From Nemophila menziesii (lineage: Eukaryota > Streptophyta > Magnoliopsida > Boraginales > Hydrophyllaceae): a stretch of 64,000 nt of DNA. Numbering within the stretch: the stretch's first letter is position 1; each line of letters starts with the position of its first letter. Below, in pieces: positions 1-13,146 of the stretch. The DNA lies in assembly GCA_029959085.1 (NCBI GenBank), contig JARWIR010000013.1, positions 11,347,186-11,411,185 of the forward strand, given 5' to 3'. The translations under genes were made by a program, and so were the position numbers. The notes under the pieces were generated by a model, which was not told where the DNA came from, did no database searches, and was given only the letters and a program-made list of their open reading frames with translations.

Positions 1-409
1 CTATCAATTTTGTTGATAAGTTTTCATGCCCCATTATTCTCTTTCAGGGCTTAGAAGATAAGGTATTGATGCTCATATTTGTTGAAACATATGAGCTAAC
101 ACAGACTAATGCGCATAAGTTGTAGGTTGTAGCGCCTGATCAAGCACGCAAAATCTACAGTGCGTTGAAGAAAAAAGGATTGCCTGTTGCTCTTGTGGAG
201 TATGAAGGAGAACAACATGGTTTTCGCAAGGTATTTATTTACTAGGGTAAATTCTTGATACATAAGTTTAATATTTATGCTACAAATTATTACAGGCTGA
301 AAATATAAAGTTTACACTTGAACAACAAATGGTGTTCTTTGCGCGTTTGGTTGGAAACTTTAAGGTGGCTGACGAAATCTCTCCGATAAAAATAGACAAT
401 CATGATTGA
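1..409 (+). CDS. S9 prolyl-oligopeptidase-like peptidase, 3' end of upstream tandem copy (partial)
   Basis: These are the last three exons (1-62, 126-230, 296-409) of a serine peptidase of the prolyl oligopeptidase (S9) family; the 5' part lies outside the window. The translation matches the last three exons of the gene at 5047-8945 almost residue for residue, with the same exon boundaries. It keeps the loop QGLEDKVVAP, which supplies the catalytic Asp, and EYEGEQHGF, which supplies the catalytic His. Introns have GT..AG ends. It ends in a TGA after IDNHD, like the downstream copy. The frame is open throughout, so this is probably a functional tandem paralogue, although its serine exon cannot be seen. 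Confidence 0.9.
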
Positions 410-2562
410 GGTTTTGATTGCCAATGGATATCTCATCTTTGTAAAACAATAATAGTTTTTTTAAATGTACTCCATTACTAATATTATAACTTGTTCTTCC
501 CTTTAATGGAGACTTCTCCTTTTTGGCCAAAATACTCTTTTATTTCTAAGTGTGACGTAAAAACCTATGCCATGTGGACATAACCGCCATTTTTTAACGT
601 AATTGGCAGGCGAGGAAAAATAATAGTTTATGAATACTAGGATGGTGATTACAAAACAAATTGGTGATTAATGGTGTTACTGTTCACTTGTTAGTAATAT
701 AACATATAATTTGTTAGAAAAAAATAAAAATTGTAAAAAAATCGGGGGAACATGGCACCCCTAAGGGGTAACGTGGCTCTGTCCCTGTTAGAGTGTATAT
801 TTGTTTGTTGAGCAATGCTATATATAATACCTTTTTGATTTATCTTTGTTACTTTTTGTGACATTAAATAAAAAAGAAAAAAAATTAATAGTTAGGAAAT
901 GATTTTATTGGAATTTTAAATTTTTATAAATCATTACGCTTGTTTGTTTTTATCCTTTTTTTCTCTATGTTGATTGTGTGTTTATGTAAGTTTTTGCCTG
1001 GTTGACAATTCTACTAATGGTAATAAGTTTTTATACTTTTTTCCCTATCTTGATTGTGTGTTTGTGTAAGTTTTTGCCTGGGTGGTAAATGAAGTGTAAT
1101 TTAGGTTTGGTTGTATTGTAGTATAGATTTAGGAAGTTTTTGTGCTTCTCATAATTGAGAAATCACTTATTATTTTATAACCTCCTCTAGTTACATCTTT
1201 ATAACCATCATTTTATTATTAGCAAATGATGAAGTATTGAACAAAGACAAAAAACGGGTTTTGTAATTTTGAAAATTTTGAATGAAATTTTTAAATTGAA
1301 CTAATTTTAGTAGAATGTTATTAAAAGTTAACAAAATATCACATAACTGTGAAATGATTTCATTTAAGGAGTGGACACTATATAAGAAAACCAATGACGA
1401 ATTTAGAAAAATTGAATTAGAAATATCTTGACAAATAAAAAAATAACTTATTTACTTGAAAAAATAACTTTAGATTTGTACAAAAATTACGGTTTACTAA
1501 AATTACATGAATCTCATATAATAATATATGATTTTATAGGATATTTCATCTATATATTATTCTTATAAAACAATATACCTATAAATTATATTAAATATAC
1601 ACTTATATTTTATATTCATAATATGCATTAACAACTTATATTAGTTAAGGTTAATTTATTATTTGTTATAATTTTTATAACATGAACTTATAAAATATGG
1701 TTTAATATTCTTCAGAAACAAAAGAATAGATTGGAACGTGTTTATTTATGTTCTCGTAATGAATTTATAGTTTTAAGATATTAAAATTAGTTATATGATA
1801 TTAATCACCTTAAACAGGACTCACACCTTTCTTCATTTTTAGAGCAAGAATATAAATAAAGAGTAAACGAGTCAAGCTGTTTGTGAGCAATTCGAACTTG
1901 GATCTGAATAAAAAATTATTTGTTTATTAATGAATTTAAACTCAAATTTAAATTCGTTAAAACAAACTATTTTATGAACTGGTCGTTTATAATTATGAAT
2001 TGTAGATTTATATTTTACATGCTTGTAAATATATAATAAAACCTTAAATATTGACTTGGGTATTTTTTTTATTTTTTTATTTTTTATTTTTTCATTATTA
2101 TCACACTTTATTCTTAATACAACGCATTCCATCCGATACCAACCTTTTCATGAAAATTTCGCTTCAACCATTAAAAAATTATCCGTGAACAACTCGTGAT
2201 CGGCTAAAAAAATCTTGTCGGATAAATTAAAAATAAAACTTTATCATCTCTATCCCAACTCGTTTATTTAAGTTCGACTCGCTTCGAAAAGTTAAACAAA
2301 CAAGTTTGCATATCTAGTATTCGCTCCGACTCGAATTATTTATAGTCCTAACAGTAATATATATTTTGAACGAACAATTATCTTATGAGTTAAAAGGAAT
2401 ACGGTAGTGTATATTCTTAAAGATTATTAAACTTATGATTCTCTACTAATTGGAATTGGAGAGTATTCAATTTGTTTATCGGTTTTTCTTATGTGGTGAA
2501 ATTGAGTTTGTATATTTTATTTTAGAGAAAAATACAAAGTAAGTTCAAGTATTCGCCAACTT
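410..2562. other. AT-rich intergenic sequence
   Basis: Intergenic DNA between the upstream peptidase copy and the first MULE. I see no coding sequence; the open frames on the minus strand are short and low-complexity. One structure stands out: about 50 bp at 957-1007 is repeated at 1037-1087 (shared core TTGATTGTGTGTTT and TGTAAGTTTTTGCCTGG), a local direct duplication 80 bp apart. Confidence 0.6.
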
Positions 2563-2571
2563 TATATTTTA

Positions 2572-4013
2572 GAGTTAATTGCTAATTAGGTCTAGAACCT
2601 AACAAATCATGTCTTAAGAAGTCTAGTCTAAAAGTTTGGATAAATAAGGTCCAAAATATTATTTTAGATTTATAATATACCTAATATAACCTTATAAAAT
2701 AAAATAATAAATTAAAAAAAGTATAGAATTTTTTTTTGGGACAACCAAAAAGTGTACAATTGAAAACATTGATATTAGAACAAAAGAAAACGTTGATAAT
2801 TTTTGAAAAAAAAAACGTTGATAATTTTCAGACCAAAAAGTGAAAAGAAAAAGTAACATGAATTCAGCATTCGAAGCATTCGAACAAAGAAGAAAGAAAA
2901 AAATATCTTCATGCTCACTTTCCCACCAAGCCTTCTTCACAAAAAGACCACCGCTATGGACCATTTACAACATCATCACCACAATCGAACAACCCAGTAT
3001 AAGGTAAAATTAATTTTTACTCTTTAAATTCTAAAAAAAGAATTAATCACTGATCTAATATCATCTCTTTTACAATTTTTCAGATTATAGCCATTTTATA
3101 ACAGATTGAAACTTTTTAATAACCAAACTAGAATCTTATAATAGCCTTTTACTGTAACCCTAAGCAAATTATACAATGGCCATCAACAATCTAGAGCCCA
3201 CTAATATAATCTCTTCCCACCACGCCGTTCACCTGCACTAGAAACCGCCATCATTTATGGACAATTCTTCGCCATCTTCAACCGGGCTATGGCATCTACA
3301 ATCAATCCCCAGCCCACCAAACACCGCCAGAGAGCATCTACACCATCATCATCACAATCGAAGAACCCAGTATAAGGTTTCTCAACCGGGCTTGGCTATG
3401 TCATCAACAACCGAACCCCAGCCCACCAAACACAGAGCCCACCAATAAAAAACCTGGACTGTTAATTTTCTCTGCTGTTTTTTTCTTCTTTAATCTATAA
3501 TCGTTGTGTAATGGGTTGAAATTTTGCTTGGCTATGTCATCAGCAATCGAACCCCAGCCCACCAAACACAGAGGCTAGCCCACCAAATTTTACTGTAACT
3601 CAATGCATTAACAGAAGGAAAAATAGAGGTGCCATTAGAGATAGAGAGAGCTTTAACGAGGTACCGGATATTCTGCATAGTTGTTGCAGAGTTCGCAGCG
3701 TTTTTGGGTGACGAAACCGATTCTTAAGACTTTTGTCAGCCGGGCTCACAGTAATGGGCTTCGCCGTTCGATAACTCGCTTTTTCATCGTGCAAAAATTT
3801 TATCTTTTTATTTTATGTAAGGCTTGATTGATAATGGTGGGTTATTTTATATAATGTAGGTAGTTTGATTTTTAAAAAAGACTTGTACAAAGTTTTTAAG
3901 GTAATGGGTTGTCAGTAATTATTAAGGGTATTATAGACTATAAATATTACAAAAATGGGCTGGACCTGTTGAAGAAAGTTATATTAGTAGTGGACCTTTT
4001 AGATTAATCACCC
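2572..4013. mobile_element. Non-autonomous Mutator-like element (MULE) with 9-bp TSD
   Basis: The element is bounded by a perfect 9-bp direct repeat, TATATTTTA, at 2563-2571 and 4014-4022. The left end reads GAGTTAATTGCT and the reverse complement of the right end GGGTGATTAATC, followed by about 120 bp of diverged inverted similarity (for example AAGGTCCAAAATATTA at left against AGGTCCAGCCCATTTT at right). Nine-base TSDs and long inverted ends are typical of MULEs. No transposase is present. The interior holds three or four diverged repeats around the core CCCAGCCCACCAAACA (3210-3570) and GAAGAACCCAGTATAAGG. The left 130 bp and part of the interior recur at 39815-40741. The insertion lies between the two tandem peptidase genes. 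Confidence 0.75.
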
Positions 4014-4438
4014 TATATTTTAACACCAAATTAAAAAAAAAACCTTCTTTTTTAGGCTTTCAGTTACTAGATGATACAAGGCCTTTTACCATTATACCCT
4101 CATTTGGTCCAGAGGTATGATGGTACAGACCCACGAAGAACAGACGGGCTGTATTCATGGCCCATTATACCACGATGGGTACAGACCATTAACATAATTA
4201 TTGTAGTTACAATCTTAATGGAGTTGTGCCCAACATGAACAAAAACAAAATAACTTATCTTTTCACAGCCCAAAAACAAATAACCAGATCAACAATCGAA
4301 TTTGGAACAATCATATCAACAACAATATTCTTCACATTTATTATTGGATCAAACAAACACAATTAGAAAGATTTCGATAAAAAACAACAACAATGAAACC
4401 TGTTTACCTTCTCTCCAAAAGATCCTGAGTGGGGGATT

Positions 4439-4774
4439 GTTGGATTTTGTGTTAAGAGATATATATTATTAGTTTAATATAATCTTAAACACAAATCCGT
4501 TAATGTTCTTTGGAGAATTGGAAAAGACTTAGATTAATATAGAGTATTAACTAAAACCTTTCCTATTCTTTTGATAAAGTGGAAAAGACATTTTTTGTGA
4601 AGAAAATGTCCCACATAGGAGTGGAGATAGAAAAGCTAATAGTTTAAAATAGCTTACCTATCTATTACTTTCAAAAGAATTAAAAGCTATGAAAGAAAAA
4701 ACACTCTCTACTTTTCTCTCTGAAAAAGACATAGATTAGAATTTGTTAGAGATAATCGGCACGCCGGAATATCT
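4439..4774 (+). mobile_element. Possible retrotransposon LTR remnant upstream of the peptidase gene
   Basis: A purine-rich tract (GAGTGGGGGA, 4428-4437) is followed by TGTTGGATTTTGTG, a layout like the polypurine tract and start of a 3' LTR. The next 330 bp contain GAAAATGTCCCACATAGGAG, a wording common in plant LTRs. No internal coding region, second LTR or TSD was found, so this is a weak call. It ends about 270 bp before the peptidase start codon and could contribute to its promoter. Confidence 0.35.
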
Positions 4775-4984
4775 TTTTGACGACCTTATTATTTCCGTGT
4801 ATTATTTTTCTTTTCGATTTCCGTGTATGTTCGTATTTGTATTTCAAATTTTTTTAATAGTTAATTTATTTTAATTGAATTACTTTTTTTTTTTTCTTTT
4901 TAATTGAATTTACTTTTTCTAAGATTGTCATTTCTCTTTACTTTAAAACATGTGATTTTATTATTGATCCTACAGTGTATTGTG

Positions 4985-4991
4985 TATATAA
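4985..4991 (+). promoter_or_regulatory. TATA-like box of the S9 peptidase gene
   Basis: TATATAA sits 56 bp upstream of the proposed ATG at 5047, which would give a short 5' leader. It is the nearest TATA-like motif on the coding strand. The region is AT-rich, so chance occurrence is likely, and a splice-acceptor-like CTACAG at 4970-4975 leaves room for an upstream leader exon. Confidence 0.35.
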
Positions 4992-5046
4992 TTCAGTACA
5001 AGCTAGAACTAATCAGAAAAGCTTCAAACGAGCTTACTCAACAACA

Positions 5047-8000
5047 ATGGCTATGGCTATAGAACAACAACTTGAATCATTAACAAGTTTAAAGAACCAA
5101 AAGCTCACTGCTCCATATGGCTCCTGGAAATCTCCCATCACCGCCAACCTCGTCTCCAGCTCCGGAAAACATCTCGGTGGCTTCGCAGTTGATTCCCTCG
5201 GCCATCTTTTCTGGCTCGAATCACGCCCCACTGATTCAGGGTACACTTATTTAACTAGATGTTAGCCCTTTATTAACTATTACTATATTAATTACTAAAT
5301 CCATTCAAAGTTTAATGAATTTAATTTTTAAGCTTATATTCTCTTCACAGAATATTTTACTCATTCAAAAATATTTCGACATAGAAGTTATTATTTATAA
5401 AGCTACAATACAGTATTTCATTTTGGATATGCTGCGTGAATGTTTTTCCATATTTATGAATTGTATATATCAACTATTTGTTTGTAGTTTCTGTGATAGA
5501 AATATATGCATCTTTATAATTTTTTTTAACTTAATTGAATGGATTTATTCTAAATATTTTGTACTTTGTGTTAATAGACGATTAGTGTTGGTAAAGGGAG
5601 CAGAGAAAGCAGGAGAGGAGGACATAGATATTACTCGTAAAGAGTTCTCAGTGAGGTCAACCGCTCAGGAAATTGGAGGTGGATCATTTTGCATCTCAGG
5701 GGATACTCTATTTTTCTCAAATTTCGAGGATCAAAGGCTCTACAAGCAATCAATTTCATCAAGAGGTCAAATCTTCAAAATTTTGCATTGCTTTTTCTGT
5801 AGTCTCTCTTTTGGCAAAAGCTAGTATATATATATATTTGTCAAAAACTAATCCAGATAGTAACTCCTACATTCCATTTATTTAGTTCTGTATAGTCTTT
5901 TTACATTCTTATATGCGATGAGCTGTATTAGGAAAAGACTGGCCGTAACAACTAAAGGGGTTAATAATTGCATGAATGGTCCTTGTGCTATATATGTAAA
6001 CCTGGTTTTTTCGAGCAAGATCTCTGTTGAAACTGAATATATCTGTTAACTAAAGTACTTTGTGATTCAGCAGATACTGTGCCGGTGCCTATTACTCCAG
6101 ATTATGGTGGACCCCATGTGCGCTTTGCAGATGGAATATTTGATTCACGCTTTAACCGTTATGTGATAGTCCATGAAGGTAAAATATCAATATACAATTT
6201 CTCTTTTAATGTTTGATTAGTTTCTTTTCTGATGACTGATATTTATCACCTTTTTCATTTCTTTCTTGTGATAGACTGTCGAGGAGGAGGCATAAATTCG
6301 ATCACAAACATTGTCTCAATTGACCTCCATAATAACAACATAAAGGGTAAGAAAGTCCGTAAAAATAGTCACTTATTTGACATTTACTTGTCTTTGTAAT
6401 TTACAAAGTGCTTATACTACAAGTTATTATTTCAAATCATTTTTCACTCTTCGCAATGCAGAGCCTAAAGTATTAGTCGGTGGAAATGACTTTTATGCTT
6501 TCCCTCGTTTGGATAACGAAGGAAAAAGAATGGCATGGATCGAATGGGGCCACCCTAACATGCCATGGGACAGATCACAACTTTGGGTCGGCTATATATC
6601 TGATAGTGGGTACGTGTCATACTATCCCTTTTTAATATATATCTTAAATAGTTATTTTTCTCAAACAGTTATGTTCTCTAATACAAACATTACACTATAG
6701 AGATGTTCAGAAACGAACTTGTATAGCTGGTGGTGATCCAAATATTGTGGAGTCTCTGACGGAACCTAAGTGGTCTCCACAAGGTATTGCAAATAATTTT
6801 TCGGTAATTGGAATTTGATCCTTATATTTTGCTTTTCTGTAATTATGAAATTTTTTCTTTTGCAGGGGAACTGTTCTTCATCACTGATAGAAAGAATGGG
6901 TTCTGGAACCTTCACAAATGGGTAAATTATCCATTTTGTTCTTAATGTGTTTAGTGGCTCAAACTTGTCCTTATTATTAGTTAATGTTTATTCATATTTT
7001 TGACAGATAGAATCTACTAATGAGGTTCAGCCTGTTTACTCCTTAAATGCTGAGTTTGCAAAACCCTTATGGAGTTTTGGCATAAACTCGTATGAATTTA
7101 TTCAGAAGAACTCTATTGCTTGTACTTACAGGTAACACTCAGTCATAATAACACTCTGGAGTTACACTTATTTTCACCTTTTGTAATTTATTTCAGTATA
7201 TATTTGCTGGTTTTTCTTTACACAATTCAATATTTGCAGGGAAAATGGGAAGTCACATCTCGGAATTGTGGATGTTGCTCAAAGCACTTTATCACCGATT
7301 GAAATTCCTTTCACAGACATTAACAATATAGTAAAACTCAGTTTCCTCTCCATAGTTTTTGCAAATGTTATATCTTAATATAATTGAAAATATAATTTTG
7401 CAGAGTTCCACTCATAACAAATTGTATATCGAGGGAGCATCTCCAGTTCATACCATGTCAATAGCTGAGGTTACCTTGGATGATGAGACTGCAAAAGCGA
7501 TTGATTTTAAGATAGTGTGGTCAAGTTCATTTATTAGTTCAATGTGTGAATCATACTTAAGCTCACCAGAATTAATAGAGTTTCCTACAGAAGTACCAGG
7601 CCAAACTGCATATGCATACTTTTATCCACCTACTAACTCCATTTATCAAGCTTCTCAACAAGAAAAGCCTCCACTTCTTGTACAAAGTCATGGTACATTT
7701 CATTATTTTGTAATCAACTACAGGATCATTTGAGACCTAATGAACTATATACAGGAGGTCCTACTTTAGAGACACAAGGGATCCTAGACCTCGGTATACA
7801 ATATTGGACTAGCCGTGGTTGGGCATTTGTGGATGTTAATTATGGTGGAAGTACAGGTATGCCCTAAATACCAATCTCATATAAAGTTGTTTTAATTTTT
7901 ATAATATTTCTTTTTAATTTAATTTATTTTGAATTGAAAAGGTTACGGACGAGAATATCGAGACAGGTTATTAGGAAACTGGGGAATTGTTGATGTTAAT

Positions 8001-8945
8001 GACTGTTGTAGTTGCGCAAAGTTTTTGGTAATATAAACAAAGAACTGTGAAATATATTTGTTTTCTTTTTTTTTTTTTTGAAATTTGTAATATATATTTG
8101 GGACGTGCAGGTGAATAGTGGAAGGGTTGATGGTGAAAGACTGTGTATTACGGGTGGTTCTGCTGGTGGGTACACTACGTTGGCTGCTCTTGCTTTCAGA
8201 GATACTTTTAAAGCTGGAGCTTCCTTGTATGGTGTAAGTTTTACCTTTTTAAAAAATTTCGAGCAAATTAACTCTTAAGCATTTGGTATTTCTTTGATCT
8301 TATATCTTTGACCAACAGGTTGCTGATTTGAAATTGTTGAGGGAAGAGATGCACAAATTTGAATCTTATTATCTTGACAATCTTGTTGGTAATAATGGAG
8401 TCATATTTTATGTGTTTGTAACTTTATTTTATTGGAAAGCATGATTAGTTCTGTTTCTGCAGGGAATGAGAAGGCATATTATGAAAGATCCCCCATTAAT
8501 TTTGTTGATAACTTTTCCTGCCCTGTAATTCTCTTCCAGGGGTTAGAAGATAAGGTATGCGTAAGATTTGTTTATATTTCTTTCTTTTGGGTTTAATTTT
8601 GGTTTAGAACACAAACTGATAAGCATGTTTTGTAGGTTGTACCTCCTAATCAAGCACGCAAAATCTACAATGCATTGAAGAAAAAGGGATTGCCTGTGGC
8701 TCTTGTGGAGTATGAAGGAGAACAACATGGTTTTCGTAAGGTATTTAATTACCATTTTAAATTCTTGATACACAAGTTTAGTCTTCGGGGGCTCAAGTGG
8801 CTGATTTATGCTACAATGTTATTATGTATAGGCGGAAAATATTAAGTTTACACTTGAACAACAAATGATGTTCTTTGCGCGTTTAGTTGGAAACTTCAAG
8901 GCGGCTGACGAAATCTGTCCAATCAAAATCGATAATCATGATTGA
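5047..8945 (+). CDS. S9 prolyl-oligopeptidase-like serine peptidase (acylaminoacyl/dipeptidyl-peptidase type), 17 exons
   Basis: Exons: 5047-5240, 5578-5765, 6074-6178, 6275-6346, 6462-6609, 6701-6783, 6866-6921, 7007-7131, 7240-7330, 7404-7692, 7755-7856, 7942-8027, 8111-8233, 8319-8388, 8463-8554, 8636-8740, 8832-8945. Together they give 2043 nt, or 680 aa plus stop, with no frame break and GT..AG at every intron except that some acceptors have alternatives a few bases away. The N-terminal half is the beta-propeller-like part (starts AMAIEQQ, then [14 protein letters not shown]). The C-terminal half is the alpha/beta hydrolase with nucleophile Ser530 in GGSAGG, Asp607 in LEDKVVPP and His639 in EQHGF. 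The family cleaves short peptides or removes blocked N-terminal residues. The start was chosen as the first ATG in frame; no transit peptide is visible after it, but an upstream leader exon is possible. It is a tandem duplicate of the gene at 1-409. Confidence 0.93.
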
Positions 8946-9146
8946 TGCTTTTGTGTTTGATGGCAAAAAGAGGTTTCTACTTTGTCATCTTTGGTTTAAC
9001 AATCTGACTTGTATTCTAAATCTTATCATAACACTAGTGAGAGATTTCTGATAAGCTAAACAACACAATAGCATGTGCACCCTCAAGACATGGGATTAAT
9101 ACTCAACAACTACTCACACAAGATGACAAACAATCCTAACAAATTT

Positions 9147-9288
9147 TGTTAGAATATAAACATATGTATTAATGTGTGTAATATACCAATGCTTAGCTCT
9201 CTATATAATCACTCTTTGTAACGTTTCAATATACATGAAATACAAAAGGCTCTTTCTTTAATTTTTACGTGTTATGGTATCATGAGCC
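9147..9288 (+). mobile_element. Candidate 5' LTR and primer-binding site of the copia element
   Basis: A short LTR-like segment begins TGTTAGAATATAAACATATG (9147) and is followed at 9275-9288 by TGGTATCATGAGCC, which closely resembles the initiator-tRNA-Met primer-binding site of plant Ty1/copia elements. The gag-like reading frame begins about 80 bp further on. No matching 3' LTR was found after 13146, so the boundary rests on the PBS and the TG start only. Confidence 0.5.
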
Positions 9289-9370
9289 TAAAGGGAAGCA
9301 AGCAAAAAAAATTTGTCATTAATGACGTGTTAAGCTTCCCTTCTCCACTCTTAATTCTTCCGTGTTTTCT

Positions 9371-12300
9371 ATGGATTCTTCTTCCTCTTATACGCCTCAC
9401 ATCTCTTCAAGCTTAGCGATTCCGACTTGGTTATTGCTTCTTCGACATAGTTGGGCTTCCCTTGTCCAATTTAAATTGGATTCGACGAACGTGTTCAACT
9501 TGAGACAGTTTTGGAGGCGCATGGTTATCTCAATCATGTCAATGGATCGTGCTCTTCTCCTATCTCTTTGAAGCCTACTTTCTCTAGTTGGTTTATTGAA
9601 GATCATCAACTGAAGCTTTCACTTCTTTCATCAATGATTTCTTTTATTTTCTCTCAAATTGCTAAACTACAACGTTCATATGATGTTTGGCATAAATTAG
9701 AGGAAATAATTGTAATTATGTGTCGTACTCATGTTCATCAACTTAAAATGCGGCAGTGTAACATTAAAAAGGGAGATTGACATATGAATGGTTACATGCT
9801 GAAATCCAAGATATTTGTGATAGTTTGGATACATCTGCTTCATCGCTTCCTCGGATGTTATTATGTATACCTTGAAAGGTTTGCCAACTTAATTTCAACA
9901 ATTAAAGCTTATTATTCGAATGAAGAATGTTCAAACTTCGACACTTAGCTTCCATTCACTTGGTAGCCTGCTTGTCTCTGAAGAACTCCATATGAAAATG
10001 GAGGATTCGTGTGAGATCTCTTCTTCTAATCACACGACTTTGTTATCTCAATCAAATAGTCCAATGTCTAACTCTGGGTGGAAGAATGGGCCCTTTGTCT
10101 TAACATTAGGTCGTTCTTCTTAGGTCAGGGGCGGGCCGACCATAACATGGTCGTGGACGTGGTTGCTATTCTTGTGGTCGTTGACGTGGTCGAGCTCAAG
10201 CATATGCTTCAAATTCATCATCAATTTTGGGTGCACCACCTTCAGCACCACAATTTGGTACGAATTCCACTTATTCGACGGTGCCTATGTGTCAAATTTG
10301 TGTTCGTTTGGGCCACTCTACGTAGGATTGCTGGTATATGAATGATTTTGTCAAATGTCCTTCACATAAAGCTAATAACCGAGTTGCTCTAGCAGCTCAA
10401 ATGTCACCTTCACCCTCCATCTCTTATGATCCCGAGTTGTGGTATCTAGACTCTGGTGCTAACAACTTTGACACCAATGATCCATCTCTGCTACAACAAT
10501 CTATGCCTTATAATGGTGGGAAAACGGTTTCAGTTGGTAATTGTCACGCACTAGAAATTGCTAACATTGGGCATAGTAAGTTTTATTCTTCTCACTCTTC
10601 ATTTTGTTTAAATTCTATACTTCATGTTCCACTTATTGCCTCAAATTTGTTGTCCAAATCCAAATTTATCTTAGATGCTCGTTGTTATATCACGTTTGAT
10701 TCTACCTCCATTTCTATTCGTGATAATCGTTCTCATCATGTCTTGTTTCAGGGCCCTAGTAAAGATGTATTATATTCTCTCTATTTTGGTGTAAATCCGC
10801 TGTTAGTGCGTTCTCCGTCCTCTTCTCTACTAATGTTTTTATCCTATACATTGGTGTCCTCTTCAGCCTTGCTTTGGCAATTACATTTGGGTCAACCATC
10901 TACTAATGCGTCCATTCCTTTATCCTCTACTTTAAATACAAAATTATACTATCATGGTATTAAATGTAACTCATGTGCTACATCTAAAGCACATAAAATT
11001 CCTTTCAAATTTTCTATAACCAAGTCTTGTAAACTGTTTGAACTTGTTCATAATGATGTTTGGGGACCATCTCCCATTACTTCTAGTTCCTCTTTTAAAT
11101 ATTATGTACTTTTTATTGATGATTTTAGTCGTTTTGTTTGGCTTTATCCTCTCAAACAAAAGTCAGATTTATGTGATGTGCTCAAAGTTTTTACTCAAAT
11201 GGTTCACACTCAATTCAATGCTAAAGTTAAAACTCTTAAGTCTGATAATGGGAATGAGTACACAAGCAATATATTTTTTTTTTCAATCACATAGGATTAT
11301 ACATTAAACCCCGTGTCCACATACGCTTGAAAAAAATGGCGTGTCTGAACGCAAGCATCGTCATCTTATTGAAACTACGATTTCCCTTCTTGCACATAGT
11401 TTTCTCTCTTCAAAATTTTGGCTAGAATCACTTTCATTTGTTGTTTGTCATATAAATTTACTCCCCACTCCTTTGCTTTCAAATGTCAACCCCTTTGAAG
11501 TTCTCTTTAATTCTCCTCCAACTTATTCCAATCTCAAAGTTTTTAGTTGTTTGTGTTACCCGTGGTTAAAACCCTATGCTCCACATAAACTTTCGTCCAA
11601 GTATGAGATGTGTGTTTATTGGTTATTGCACATATTGTAAGGGTTATACAAGTTTATCCTTGAAATCTAGTCGTGTTTTTGTTTCTCGTCACATGTTGTT
11701 TGATGAAAATTAGTTTCCCCTTAAAGTCTCTACCTCCGGTTCCGTGTCTATTTCTTCTTCATCCTTGGATCACACACACTCTAATTATATTGATTTATTT
11801 AATACCAATATTAATCCTTCATCCATTTCTCATCTGTTTGATACTCCATCTCCTATTATACATCCTGCATCACCTTTTGAGTCTTCGTCTAGTTCATCTA
11901 ATTCATCTACTTCCCCGCCACCCTCACCTATTTCTCTTCATAATGATCCTATAAATTATAATCCTCCTCGTGATCATATGGTTACTCGTCCTCAAACGAG
12001 TTCTTTAAAACCTTCTTATAAATGTCAATCACAAATTCTGACACTTTTTTTTTATATATGGGTGTCCGGGCCAGCTTACGCGCACCACGACTAATCCCAT
12101 AGGAAATATACACGCCTCCTCATGCATATTCCCACTTAATCAGAACTAGGTTTCCCATGTTCAGGGAGGGGACTCGAACATTGAATCTTTTTCTTTACCC
12201 CCTTTAAGGGCTCAAGAAATAACAAGACTAAGTGGATGCGAACCCTGTATCTCCTATATGAGAGACAAGGTCCTAACTATTGAGCTAGCCCCAATGGTAC

Positions 12301-13146
12301 CTTTGCTCATTGAACCCGTGTCATATAAGGAAGCTTTTAGGTTTAAATGTTGGCAATTAGCTATTACTGAGGAATTTTATGCTCTTATAATTCAACACAC
12401 ATGGAATTTAGTTCCTCTATCATATGGTTGAACTCCAATTACATGTAAGTGGATATATAAAATTAAGCGTCATGCAGATGGTTCAATTGCTCGATATAAA
12501 GCACATATAGTTGCTCGTGGTTTGTTGCAAGAACATGGACTGGATTACACTGAAACTTTTAATACAATCGTTAAACATCAAACCATTTGTGTAATACTTG
12601 CTTTATCCACTTCAAATAGATAGGATATTCGTCAATTAGATATGTCTTATGCATTTTGAATGGTGCGCTTGATGAGGATGTTAATATGGTTCAGCCTACT
12701 GGGTTTATTGACAAGGATAACCCGACATTTGTATGTAAACTGAATCGTTCTCTTTATGGCCTTAAACAAGCGCCACGATTTGGTACCAATTGCTCACTTC
12801 TTTTCTAGATTACTCATGGTTTTCTGACACTTCTATGTTCATTCGAGGTTCTAGTAGCATATTAGCTATCATTATACTTTATGTGGATGATATAATTGTT
12901 ATAGGTGCGGATTCTACCTCCATTTTATCTATTATATCAACTCTTAAATCCTGTTTCTTAATGAAGGATTTGGGATCTTTATCTTATTTTCTTGGGTTAG
13001 AAATTCTTCACCCGCTAATAAAGTTGATGGTTACTCAAGCTAATTATGCTCTCTGTATACTAAATAAAGCCGGCCTTAGTTATTACAAGGCTTCACCGAG
13101 TCCCACTCTAAACAAATATGCAGTTTTTTCAGAACATGGTCTATAG
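9371..13146 (+). pseudogene. Ty1/copia gag-pol polyprotein, decayed
   Basis: Order of recognisable domains: a gag start (MDSSSSYTPH, 9371); a CCHC zinc knuckle around 10286-10335 (CQIC..GHST..DC) with a stop inside; the protease motif WYLDSGA near 10440; a pre-integrase H/C region near 10860-10980; integrase Asp motifs in HNDVWGP (about 11047) and KSDNGNEY (about 11238), then the Glu motif NGVSERKHRHLIE (about 11331); and reverse transcriptase 12320-13060 with ARYKAHIVARG, LYGLKQAP and LYVDDIIVIG. The domain order (integrase before reverse transcriptase) is that of copia. The frame is broken by many stops and shifts, a SINE is inserted at 12044-12297, and RNase H and the 3' LTR are missing. 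It is dead. Confidence 0.9.
12044..12297 (-). mobile_element. tRNA-related SINE inserted in the copia element
   Basis: Read on the minus strand, the 5' end near 12297 has a polymerase III box-A-like TAGCTCAATAGTTAGGACC and a box-B-like GGGTTCGCATCC. It ends in CCGGACACCCATATAT and an A-rich tail (the T run at 12044-12053). It interrupts copia sequence between the integrase C-terminal region and the reverse transcriptase, so it is younger than that element. The 3' 90 bp match the fragment at 34558-34659. No clear TSD was found at this copy. Confidence 0.8.

Noticed and set aside
9397..9609. Minus-strand open frame overlapping the copia gag
   Set aside because: Antisense shadow of the decayed gag; no homology or start context.
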